Source of the DNA: Bacillota bacterium | Lineage (GTDB): Bacteria > Bacillota > UBA4882 > UBA8346 | Assembly (NCBI GenBank): GCA_023401925.1 | Contig: JAEXDA010000049.1 | Coordinates: 244,737-308,736, forward strand | Reading direction: 5' to 3' | Length of the DNA: 64,000 bases | Part shown: piece by piece, positions 1 through 7,602 of the stretch | How the letters are laid out: the number at the start of each line of letters is the position of its first letter | How positions within the stretch are numbered: the first letter of the stretch is position 1 | Made by a program: the position numbers and the translations under genes | The notes under the pieces: generated by a model | The model's input: the letters and a program-made list of their open reading frames with translations, nothing else | Database searches by the model: none | What the model was told of the DNA's origin: nothing

Positions 1-2566
1 ATTCGAGATCGGCTTTCAGCTTAAGTCCCTTATCGACATAAGTTTTGACCGCTCTTTCAGTCACCAAATTGGCATCGCTGTTTTCGACCAAAGTTCCGCT
101 GTTGGAGATATTGCCGATAAACACATCGGAGTCACCGATCTGCAGTTGTCCGTTTACCCTGACCATATTGGTCTTAATCGTGACTTTATTGAAAATATTG
201 CCGGCGGCATTTGCTGCCAAGCTCGTAGTGGCTACATCCGTCACCAATAACTCTCCGGTTGCGTCCGGAGTTTTACCAATCTCGAAACCACCTGTTTGTC
301 CTGAATGGTCACTTAACCAATTTCGCCAATCGGCAATCAATTGCTCTACTGTACGGATGTCTTGGTTTGCCGGATAAGTAATCGTAAGCAAAGAACCCTT
401 GATTTCAAAACCAAACCCATCGCTGGCGTCCCCTTTGGCTTGAATTAAAACTTGAGGATTTGCCAGATTAGCCGTATTCATGATCCGGAGTCCATTTTGG
501 TTCACCACATATTCTTTATAAATTCCTGTCGGCATCAAACTGATCTCTTGGTCCCGCAAATCCCAGGAGCTGTTCCCAATCGGAAGGAATTCAAAACCAG
601 CTGCTTTATCCGGATAGTCTTCTTGATAGGTTTCCCAATTTTTAATGAAGTTTTGGACTATGGAATCGGCATTATAGGCAATCGTTACAATTTTGTTATC
701 ATCGACCGTAATATTAAAGTCACCAGTTTCTCCGGTTACCGTGCCTTCTTTGAGTCTTATCTTTGGTGTGACGGATGGCGCACCGTCATATGTTACGTAA
801 AGTTTCCCACTATCGAAAGTCACATTGTCGGCGGCTTTACATGTTCCGGAAACATCTATATTCCCACATTTAAGATTACTTATGTCTCCATTGGCAACCG
901 TAAGGGATGAAAAATTGACGGACTCCAGGGCAAGATGCCCACTTACATTCACTTCATTAACATTCAAAGAAATAATGTTCGCGCTATTCATGATGGTATT
1001 AGCGGAAACATTCAAATCTCCCGTAATATTCAAGCCATTTTCGGCCAGTAACGGGGCTCCGCTTACCGTTATCCCCTTTGCGACCTGCATAACCCCGTTA
1101 ATGGTTACTTGGCCATCAGTTGCATTTCCCAGCAAAACCGGGCCGGGCGCACTAAAAGTTGAGCCCCCGGCGACCAATAACCCACCGTTTGCCGTAAGGA
1201 CCCCGTCTTCAACCCTAGTTGCTCCCCGGACAAGCATACCGGATTTTGCTTCCAAGGTTCCGGTCTCAACCGCCAACCCTGCGTTGACCGTTATCCCCTG
1301 ATTGGCCTGGAGCTTACCGGTGGAAACCACAACCCCGCCGTCAACCCTCAGACCGTTTTTGGCTGCCAGTTGACCATTCTCCACTATTAATCCTTCGCTA
1401 ACCGTAATTCCTTCTTTAACATCTAGTTTGCCGGTCTTTATGGACGCCCCACCGTTTACTGTCAAGCCATCCTTAATCTCCACTTTACCGCTTTTCAACA
1501 TCAAGCCGCCATCAACCGCCAATCCTTCTCTTACTTCGAGCTTCCCGGTTTCGATTAGCGCTCCATCATTAACAGTTAACCCTTTTTTTGCTTCAAGCCG
1601 GCCGCTTTCCAGTACCAGTCCGTCACGAACTGCGATTCCTTCCTTCGCTTCCAGCATTCCGGTTTCCACTACCAGACCGCCGCTAGCGGTGAACCCTTCC
1701 TTTGCTTCCAGCCTGCCCCCTGCTATCGTCAGTCCATCATCAACTTTGAGATTTTCTTTTACTTCAAGCATCCCGCTGTCGACCATCAATCCGCCGGCTA
1801 CGGTTAATCCGTTCTTTACTTCCAATTGGCCGTTTTCCAGCAACAAGCCGCCAGCTACGGTCATTCCTCCTTTTACCTCGAGGGTCCCGGACTGGACTAC
1901 GGCCCCGCCATTAACGGTTAACCCGTCCTTGGCAGCAAGTTTCCCGCTTTCCAGTGTCAACCCGGCATTCGCTTTGATTCCTTCCTTGGCTTCCAATTTT
2001 CCCGTTTGAATAACGGCTCCATTACTAACATTCATCCCTTGACTCACTGCTAGCGAACCTTCAAAGACGGCATTATCTTTTACGTCGACTTTGCCACCCA
2101 CAGTGAGTTGATAGCCCTCTTGAACCGTAGCGCCAATGCTAATATTATTATTTTCGACGACCAAGACGGGATTTCCAGTTCGATTATCTACCTGTAACGC
2201 CGTATCGGATTCCGGAGTAACATGCAATTTTGCCTGAGGAGCGCTATTGTTAATACCAATGCAACCATTTTCTTTCCGTATAAATATCCTGCTTTTTTCA
2301 TCAGCGGTTGCGATGTTCAACCCATTGTTCCCATTAGCCTGGGCTCCGACTCGCCAAACCGGATTTCCTTTAACCCTCGAAAAATCAAGCAAACGATCTT
2401 TGGCGCCTTGCTGCACAATCTCCATGGGTTCGCCTTTTTCAGCGGCGCCGATGCCGTCGTCGGCGCTATTGACCATGGAGTCGATCAAATCCGCGAAATC
2501 GTCCTGCGTGGGTTTACTTCCCGTTACAAACAGATCATATAGTTCTTGTCGATTTTTACTTGGCAT
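1..2566 (-). CDS. eCIS tail fibre with 19-residue tandem repeats (partial, 3' end outside window)
   Basis: The minus frame is open from an ATG at 2566 to the window edge, giving 855 residues without a stop. Residues 1-90 resemble the N-termini of the other two fibres here (RQELYDLF, DDGI, LDFSR, WRV, NGLNI, GIN...PQAKLHV) and probably anchor the protein to the baseplate. Residues about 189-472 are some 15 tandem copies of a 19-residue unit of the form LEAKEGLTVNGGLVVESGK, probably a fibrous beta shaft. Residues about 600-780 carry two copies of a module also found in the baseplate protein (YNAD...W and TYPANQ...W). The visible end has an AVKTYVD motif shared with the neighbouring fibre. The receptor-binding tip is not visible. 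Fibre assignment is by analogy with eCIS and phage fibres. Confidence 0.85.
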   Translation of the reverse strand, partial: MPSKNRQELYDLFVTGSKPTQDDFADLIDSMVNSADDGIGAAEKGEPMEIVQQGAKDRLLDFSRVKGNPVWRVGAQANGNNGLNIATADEKSRIFIRKENGCIGINNSAPQAKLHVTPESDTALQVDNRTGNPVLVVENNNISIGATVQEGYQLTVGGKVDVKDNAVFEGSLAVSQGMNVSNGAVIQTGKLEAKEGIKANAGLTLESGKLAAKDGLTVNGGAVVQSGTLEVKGGMTVAGGLLLENGQLEVKNGLTVAGGLMVDSGMLEVKENLKVDDGLTIAGGRLEAKEGFTASGGLVVETGMLEAKEGIAVRDGLVLESGRLEAKKGLTVNDGALIETGKLEVREGLAVDGGLMLKSGKVEIKDGLTVNGGASIKTGKLDVKEGITVSEGLIVENGQLAAKNGLRVDGGVVVSTGKLQANQGITVNAGLAVETGTLEAKSGMLVRGATRVEDGVLTANGGLLVAGGSTFSAPGPVLLGNATDGQVTINGVMQVAKGITVSGAPLLAENGLNITGDLNVSANTIMNSANIISLNVNEVNVSGHLALESVNFSSLTVANGDISNLKCGNIDVSGTCKAADNVTFDSGKLYVTYDGAPSVTPKIRLKEGTVTGETGDFNITVDDNKIVTIAYNADSIVQNFIKNWETYQEDYPDKAAGFEFLPIGNSSWDLRDQEISLMPTGIYKEYVVNQNGLRIMNTANLANPQVLIQAKGDASDGFGFEIKGSLLTITYPANQDIRTVEQLIADWRNWLSDHSGQTGGFEIGKTPDATGELLVTDVATTSLAANAAGNIFNKVTIKTNMVRVNGQLQIGDSDVFIGNISNSGTLVENSDANLVTERAVKTYVDKGLKLKADLE
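1150..2005 (-). repeat. 57-bp in-frame tandem repeat, about 15 copies
   Basis: Each 57-bp unit encodes 19 residues with consensus L-E-A/V-K-x-G-L-x-V-x-G-G-L-V-x-x-S/T-G-K. Copies differ at many bases but keep exact length, so the array is old and selected for protein structure. The glycine-turn pattern is what a repeated beta-strand coil would show. Confidence 0.85.
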
Positions 2567-2616
2567 TTTCATTCTCCATTCCATCAAATTTTATTCCATC
2601 GAAGTTAAAGTACTGT

Positions 2617-2973
2617 TTAATTTGTGTTTACAACCGCATTTCTTGCTTGTTGCCGCGCTTCCAACAAGGCTTTATACTCACCATCCGTTAGTGAAGGTGG
2701 GATGCCCAAAGCCAATTGATCCCGATGGCGAATTACTTTCCAGTCGGTATCTTTTAAATATAAAGTTTCTGTCAAATTCATTTCTGCTTGCTTTTCGACA
2801 GCGGTTTTTTCTATGTCAATAAACTGCCCATTACTAAAGATCTTGCCGAAAACCATCCGAGGATCTAAGGGACCCTCCCACTCAATCTGTTTTTCGTTTT
2901 CGCTTAAAGTAGCTTCATCTAAACGAAGGTTATGAATTCCAACACACATATTATCCCGTAATAATGCATACAT
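2617..2973 (-). CDS. Small protein between fibre genes, possible fibre assembly chaperone
   Basis: This 118-residue protein has a strong ribosome binding site (AAGGGGG, 7 nt before the ATG). It lies 12 bp after one fibre gene and 50 bp before the next, so it is co-transcribed with both. The C-terminal half (DTDWKVIRHRDQLALG, then a charged helix rich in Ala and Arg) resembles the C-terminal pattern of phage tail fibre assembly (Tfa-like) proteins, which carry a short W...R..D motif before the end. I do not recognise the N-terminal half. Position and size fit a fibre-specific chaperone, but that is inference. Confidence 0.6.
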   Translation of the reverse strand: MYALLRDNMCVGIHNLRLDEATLSENEKQIEWEGPLDPRMVFGKIFSNGQFIDIEKTAVEKQAEMNLTETLYLKDTDWKVIRHRDQLALGIPPSLTDGEYKALLEARQQARNAVVNTN

Positions 2974-2985
2974 TAATTAACCCCC

Positions 2986-5130
2986 TTAATATTTCCATAA
3001 TCCATAAAATGCAATAGTACCGTAGCCACGTTGCTCGCTATTTCCGCAAAAACAGCGGATATAACTCCCATAATCATAAGCGACACAACTTAAAGTATCA
3101 TCTCCGTTTACATCACCTGAAAACATAATCCACGACGGAGAAACTGAAAAATATACCAATTGGCTCATCGTAAATCCCGCAGGAGGATAAATATCGACAT
3201 GGGAATTATAACCATCTCCCCAACCTCTGTTATTTGTATGTCCCGTGACCATTTGTACATATCGATTATCCCGATAAAATGTTGGTACCCGGCTATTTAC
3301 AGTATTTATTGCATTATTAATCGTAGTGACTTTATCATCGACATACCTTTTAACGGCGCCTTCGGTTGTAATGACTCCATCATCAAGGTTATCCACTGCA
3401 ACAACGACTCCGCTAACTTTAGTACCGGAGTTATCAAAGGACAAAGCACCGTTGACATTCAAATCATTGTTAACATTTAATGAATCGGCGATATTTATCG
3501 CCCCGGCAGTGGAACTAACCGTGCCGTTAAGATAAATATTATCGGATGCCGCATCTCCGAGAGTAGCGCTACCGGATACCATAAGGTTATCGTTAATAAA
3601 CACCTCTCCGACAGTGGAACTAACTTTGCCGTTGAGAAAAATATCATCGGTCTGGGCATCCCCCAATGTCGCCGAACCGGTGATTACTAAATTATCATTG
3701 ATGGTCACATCACCGACATTCGAACTGACTTTGCCGTTGAGAAAAATGTTATCCGTCTGGGCATCCCCCAATGTCGCTGAACCGGTGATTATTAAATTAT
3801 CATTGATGATCACATCACCGGCATTCGAACTGACTTTGCCGTTAAGGTAAATGTTATCCGCCTGATCACTGCCGAGAGTTACGGACTCATTGACCACCAA
3901 ATTATCGTTCACAACGACATCTCCCATGTCCGAACTGACCGTGCCGTTTAGGTAAATTTTATCAGCCGCCGTATCGCCTAAAGTTGTGTTACCCTTTACC
4001 AACAGGTCATCACCGACCACGACCGGACCAACCTCGGATTTGACTGTGCCGTTGAGACAAACCGCATCATCCAGAGTATCTCCTAAAGTGGTCGAGCCAT
4101 AAATATTCAGTCCTCCCTTTACAACGGCTTGAAGGTTTTTGGGATTACGGTTTATTGTGAAAATATCATTGATTTCCAACTCATACTGCTCTGTCCCGTT
4201 TCCATCATCCCCGGAACGGATTCTACCGTTGACGGTCAATACTTTTTGATTTTCATAGACCGCATTATAGGTACCGAAAGTTGTATGTCCTGCTGCGCTC
4301 AAATTTCCGGCTGACCCGTTCTGATTGGCGTCAGCGATAATATTTACATTGTCCTTAATGGTTAGGGTATTCGTTTTCGAAGTCAACGGAGCGTTGATTT
4401 CGATGCCGCCCACGCCGGAGCCGTTGGAGAAAACAACGGTTCCTCCCACTTCCAGATTACCATCGATATAAAGATTACGATTGCCGGGATCAAAGTTCTT
4501 TCCAATTGCAACTCCGCCCTCTATGGTCAATTTAGCTAATGGATCGTCAAGACCGATACCCATATTGCCGCTATCATCAACGACCAAGGGGGTACTATCG
4601 TCTTCCGTATCATCCACTCGTAAAATATCCCCGCTCCCCGAATAACTAATATGCAGCTGCGCCGCGGGACTGGCAATTCCCAGCCCAACCTGACCGTCAG
4701 AGTTAACTATGAAAGGGGTTTCATCGTTTGCCCTATCGTCTATCCGCAAAGCGTCGCTGGAGTTATTTTGAATAATATGCAACTTTGCTTCAGGCTTATC
4801 GGTACTGATCCCTACATTGCCGGTTTCCCTTTCAATATATAGTTTACTCTGTTCATCTGCTTGGATATTCAATCCCGGGGTGGATTCATCCTCACAGCAG
4901 CCGGAAATACGCCAGATTTTATTGCCGTCGCTGTCTGCAAAATCAAGGATATTTTCCTCATCGCCATGGGCTCTAAAACAGATTGGTTCTTTGGCATCCT
5001 CAGGAATATCGATTCCGTCATCCATCAAATTCAACTGGGATTTGATAAAATCAGCGAAATCGGCCCCGGAGGGAATAGCTCCCTGCCGGAATTTGTCATA
5101 CAATTCTTCGCGTGTTCTTTGTTTAATCAT
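2986..5130 (-). CDS. eCIS tail fibre with 35-residue repeats
   Basis: The 714-residue fibre starts with a strong site (AAGGAGGAAGAA before ATG). Residues 1-170 closely match the collar-tipped fibre at 5607-7583 (TREELYDKFRQGAIPSGADF, PEAKLHIIQ, LHISYSGSGDILRVDDTEDD). A second shared block at about 240-340 (INAPLTSKTN, RIRSGDDGNG) follows. Residues about 355-565 are six copies of a 35-residue unit (LGD-x-x-x-D-x-I-x-LNG-x-V-S-S...DNL-x-V-x-G-S-x-T). A VKRYVDDKV segment leads into a C-terminal domain of about 110 residues rich in Tyr, Trp and Gly, which is the likely target-binding tip. It has no collar domain, unlike its paralogue. The terminator and inverted repeat upstream suggest it may have its own transcription unit. 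Confidence 0.85.
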   Translation of the reverse strand: MIKQRTREELYDKFRQGAIPSGADFADFIKSQLNLMDDGIDIPEDAKEPICFRAHGDEENILDFADSDGNKIWRISGCCEDESTPGLNIQADEQSKLYIERETGNVGISTDKPEAKLHIIQNNSSDALRIDDRANDETPFIVNSDGQVGLGIASPAAQLHISYSGSGDILRVDDTEDDSTPLVVDDSGNMGIGLDDPLAKLTIEGGVAIGKNFDPGNRNLYIDGNLEVGGTVVFSNGSGVGGIEINAPLTSKTNTLTIKDNVNIIADANQNGSAGNLSAAGHTTFGTYNAVYENQKVLTVNGRIRSGDDGNGTEQYELEINDIFTINRNPKNLQAVVKGGLNIYGSTTLGDTLDDAVCLNGTVKSEVGPVVVGDDLLVKGNTTLGDTAADKIYLNGTVSSDMGDVVVNDNLVVNESVTLGSDQADNIYLNGKVSSNAGDVIINDNLIITGSATLGDAQTDNIFLNGKVSSNVGDVTINDNLVITGSATLGDAQTDDIFLNGKVSSTVGEVFINDNLMVSGSATLGDAASDNIYLNGTVSSTAGAINIADSLNVNNDLNVNGALSFDNSGTKVSGVVVAVDNLDDGVITTEGAVKRYVDDKVTTINNAINTVNSRVPTFYRDNRYVQMVTGHTNNRGWGDGYNSHVDIYPPAGFTMSQLVYFSVSPSWIMFSGDVNGDDTLSCVAYDYGSYIRCFCGNSEQRGYGTIAFYGLWKY

Positions 5131-5195
5131 TTCTTCCTCCTTAGAATATTTTAATCAAAGTTCAGGCTCAAATAAAATCGGTGCCGCCCTGGCTA

Positions 5196-5241
5196 GTAAA
5201 ACGTTCTCTACATAACTACGCAAGGATTGGGAACGTTTTAC
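5196..5241. repeat. 11-bp perfect inverted repeat upstream of the 35-repeat fibre
   Basis: Arms GTAAAACGTTC (5196-5206) and GAACGTTTTAC (5231-5241) are perfect complements separated by 24 bp. The element lies between the terminator after the 80-residue gene and the fibre start at 5130. It could be an operator, an RNA hairpin or a recombination site. Confidence 0.6.
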
Positions 5242-5302
5242 TTAAGTAGAGGGTATCATCCCCATTTCTGATTACCATTTATTTACGATACGCTCTACTA
5301 GT

Positions 5303-5340
5303 CATTCAAAAAACCTGCCGGAATGGCAGGTTTTTGAATG
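5303..5340. terminator. Bidirectional intrinsic terminator after the main eCIS operon
   Basis: CATTCAAAAAACCTGCC and GGCAGGTTTTTGAATG form a near-perfect hairpin around a GGAAT loop, with A and T tracts inside the arms. It begins 23 bp past the stop of the gene ending at 5363, so it should end or attenuate the leftward eCIS operon before the next two fibre genes. Confidence 0.85.
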
Positions 5341-5362
5341 ACCACCTTATAAAATTATCGAC

Positions 5363-5605
5363 TTAAGTCCGCTTAATCCGGATTTCTTGTTTGGCTTCAT
5401 TACTCAGCCTGTCTTTGATAGAAAAAAATCGCTCTTTACTGAATTTAAAACTGAAGGATAACGGAATCTCGATCCGGCTTTCATCTTCTAAAATAAAAAA
5501 GCGATGGGTATTCCCTTCCAATAACCCATCGCCGCGAACCTTCTGCAGACGCTTCCATTTTTTAAATAACCCGGGTTCTTTGTAGGATACTGTGTAAGTA
5601 ATCAT
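5363..5605 (-). CDS. Small hypothetical protein after the collar fibre
   Basis: The 80-residue protein begins one base after the stop of the collar-type fibre, so it is probably translated from the same message. It is highly charged, has no signal peptide or membrane segment, and contains FFILEDESRIEIP, suggesting a small beta-rich domain. I do not recognise a family. Its location just after a fibre gene hints at a fibre accessory role, as for the 118-residue protein between the other two fibres, but the two are not evidently similar. Confidence 0.6.
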   Translation of the reverse strand: MITYTVSYKEPGLFKKWKRLQKVRGDGLLEGNTHRFFILEDESRIEIPLSFSFKFSKERFFSIKDRLSNEAKQEIRIKRT

Positions 5606-5606
5606 C

Positions 5607-7583
5607 TTATTTCACCCTCATAATGTAATATACCGCCAAATATTTCGGCAAATTGGCATCGGTCAAATTTTCATTAACCACATTAACGCTACCATTTATC
5701 GTTTGCAACGAATTATCTCCATTTAAACCCGCTGTATTGCCTGCCACCCCGGTAATCGAATGCGTATGGGCGCCTTCAACACTCAATACACCATATGAGT
5801 TCCCGCCAATGAGTGTGAATTCATCGTAACTTCCCCCGTGTCCTTTGTCATCTCTTTCGATACCATGGAGCCAAGTGTGAGTATGACTCCCATTTTGAGT
5901 CGTCCCCAAACTCCCCACACCGTGTTTATGTCCGGGTACCAGTGGATTGGTAAAGTTATGGGTATGAGTTAGCCCGTCATTATTCCCGGCTTGACTGCCT
6001 AAATCACCGATATCGGTAACGCCCATTAGGAAGCGATCGTCGGTAAGTCTGGGCAGGTAACCAGTGCCCAATAAAGGACTATCAGTAACCGCGCTGCCGT
6101 TGCAAAGTCGCCAATTCTCCGGCAAAGCGACACTTTTAAAATTGAACCCCGTTTGGTCGGCATTCTGATACAATCCCGGAAGCCAGGAGATAATTGAGCC
6201 CACCGGAGGCACCATATTTACCGTAGCGGCCACAACACCATTAACAACTACTTCATCAGCATCGATGATACCGTTACACTGAATGCCTTGAGCAGTAATT
6301 GTTCCACCAATTGTGCTATCACCGGTACTACTTAAACTTCCCTCAATACTGGCACTCTTGGCAGTGAGCGTTCCGCCCACCTGAGCGTTGCCACTACTGT
6401 TAAACGTACCGTTAATAATGGCGCCTTTGGCGGTAAGTGTTCCCCCAACCACTGCATTACCACTGGTACTTAAGACCCCGGTAACATTAGTATCTTTGGC
6501 AGACAGAGTTCCTCCGAGCTGGGCATTGCCATTACCGGTTAAATTCCCTTCTATTACCAGATTACCGCCAACCGACACTTTTTCTTTCTTCGGAGTCCGG
6601 TCGATCGTCAATACTTCATTAACTTCCAGCTGATATTGCTGCTCACCGCTGCCATTATCGCCGGAGCGGATTCTTCCGTTGAGTGTCACTACTTTTTGAT
6701 TTTCATAGGTCGCATTATATGTACCCAAGGTGGTATGTCCCGCCACAGTCAAATTGCCATCGGAACCCACTTGATTGTTATCACCGATAATCCTTAAGTT
6801 GTCTTTAATCGTTAGCTCGTTCGTTTTCGAAGTCAGCGGAGCGTTGATCTCAAAACCGCTCACTCCGGAGCCACTTGAAAAAACAACGCTTCCCCCTACC
6901 TCCAGATTACCGGCCACATAAAGGTTACTATCCCCCGGATCATCATTCTTACCAATCGATACTCCGCCTTCAACTACAGTCAACTTTGCTTTGGGATCTT
7001 CACAACCTATGCCGGTATTCCCCTCATCATTGATGGTAAAGGGGGAGGTATCATCCTCCGTATCGTCCACTCTTAAAATATCACCACTCCCCGAATAACT
7101 GATATGTAGCTGTGCGGTTGGGCTAGCAGTACCCAGACCTACCTGCCCGTCCGAACTCACCACCAACGGAGTCTCATCATTTGCAATATCGTCAATTTTT
7201 AAAGCATCGGCGGAATCGGTCTGAATGATATGCAACTTTGCTTCCGGCTTATCGGTGCTAATCCCTATATTTCCGGTTTCCCGCTCGATATAAAATTTAC
7301 TTTGTTGGTCGGCTTGAATATTCAACCCTTCGTTGGATTCATCCTCACAACGCCCAGAGACCCGCCAGCGTTTCGTACCATTGCTATCTGAAAAATCGAG
7401 AATACTTTCTTTTTCCCCATGAGCTCTGAAGCAAATCGGCTCTTTAGGATCTTCGGGGACATCGATTCCGTCATCCAATAAGTTTAACTGAGACTCAATA
7501 TAATCTGCGAAATCAGCACCGGACGGAATGGCGCCCTGGCGAAATTTATCATACAGTTCTTCGCGTGTTCTTTTTTTTATCAT
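5607..7583 (-). CDS. eCIS tail fibre with phage tail collar-like tip
   Basis: The 658-residue fibre shares its first ~340 residues with the fibre at 2986-5130. Residues about 350-440 are four copies of a 23-residue unit (L-T/S-A-K-x-x-x-x-x-G-x-x-x-S-x-G-N-A-x-V-G-G-T). From about residue 465 it has a tail collar / microcystin-dependent-protein-like domain: GSIISWLPG, NWRLCNGS, PRLTDDRFLMG, then His-rich pairs (THTHNF, GHKHGVG, GSHTHTW, GAHTHS). In phage long-tail-fibre tips such HxH pairs bind metal ions. It is the first fibre downstream of the baseplate gene and so the best candidate for the default receptor-binding fibre. Confidence 0.9.
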   Translation of the reverse strand: MIKKRTREELYDKFRQGAIPSGADFADYIESQLNLLDDGIDVPEDPKEPICFRAHGEKESILDFSDSNGTKRWRVSGRCEDESNEGLNIQADQQSKFYIERETGNIGISTDKPEAKLHIIQTDSADALKIDDIANDETPLVVSSDGQVGLGTASPTAQLHISYSGSGDILRVDDTEDDTSPFTINDEGNTGIGCEDPKAKLTVVEGGVSIGKNDDPGDSNLYVAGNLEVGGSVVFSSGSGVSGFEINAPLTSKTNELTIKDNLRIIGDNNQVGSDGNLTVAGHTTLGTYNATYENQKVVTLNGRIRSGDNGSGEQQYQLEVNEVLTIDRTPKKEKVSVGGNLVIEGNLTGNGNAQLGGTLSAKDTNVTGVLSTSGNAVVGGTLTAKGAIINGTFNSSGNAQVGGTLTAKSASIEGSLSSTGDSTIGGTITAQGIQCNGIIDADEVVVNGVVAATVNMVPPVGSIISWLPGLYQNADQTGFNFKSVALPENWRLCNGSAVTDSPLLGTGYLPRLTDDRFLMGVTDIGDLGSQAGNNDGLTHTHNFTNPLVPGHKHGVGSLGTTQNGSHTHTWLHGIERDDKGHGGSYDEFTLIGGNSYGVLSVEGAHTHSITGVAGNTAGLNGDNSLQTINGSVNVVNENLTDANLPKYLAVYYIMRVK

Positions 7584-7602
7584 CTATCCTTCTCCTTATC
7601 TG

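Noticed and set aside
1150..2005. CRISPR-like regular repeat array
   Set aside because: The 57-bp units are contiguous, in frame, diverged at many positions and have no spacers; they encode a protein repeat.
45..2822. Several plus-strand open frames rich in Pro, Ser and Thr
   Set aside because: They are antisense shadows of the fibre at 1-2566 and the small gene at 2617-2973; the minus frame has coherent repeats, homology to neighbouring fibres and a ribosome binding site.
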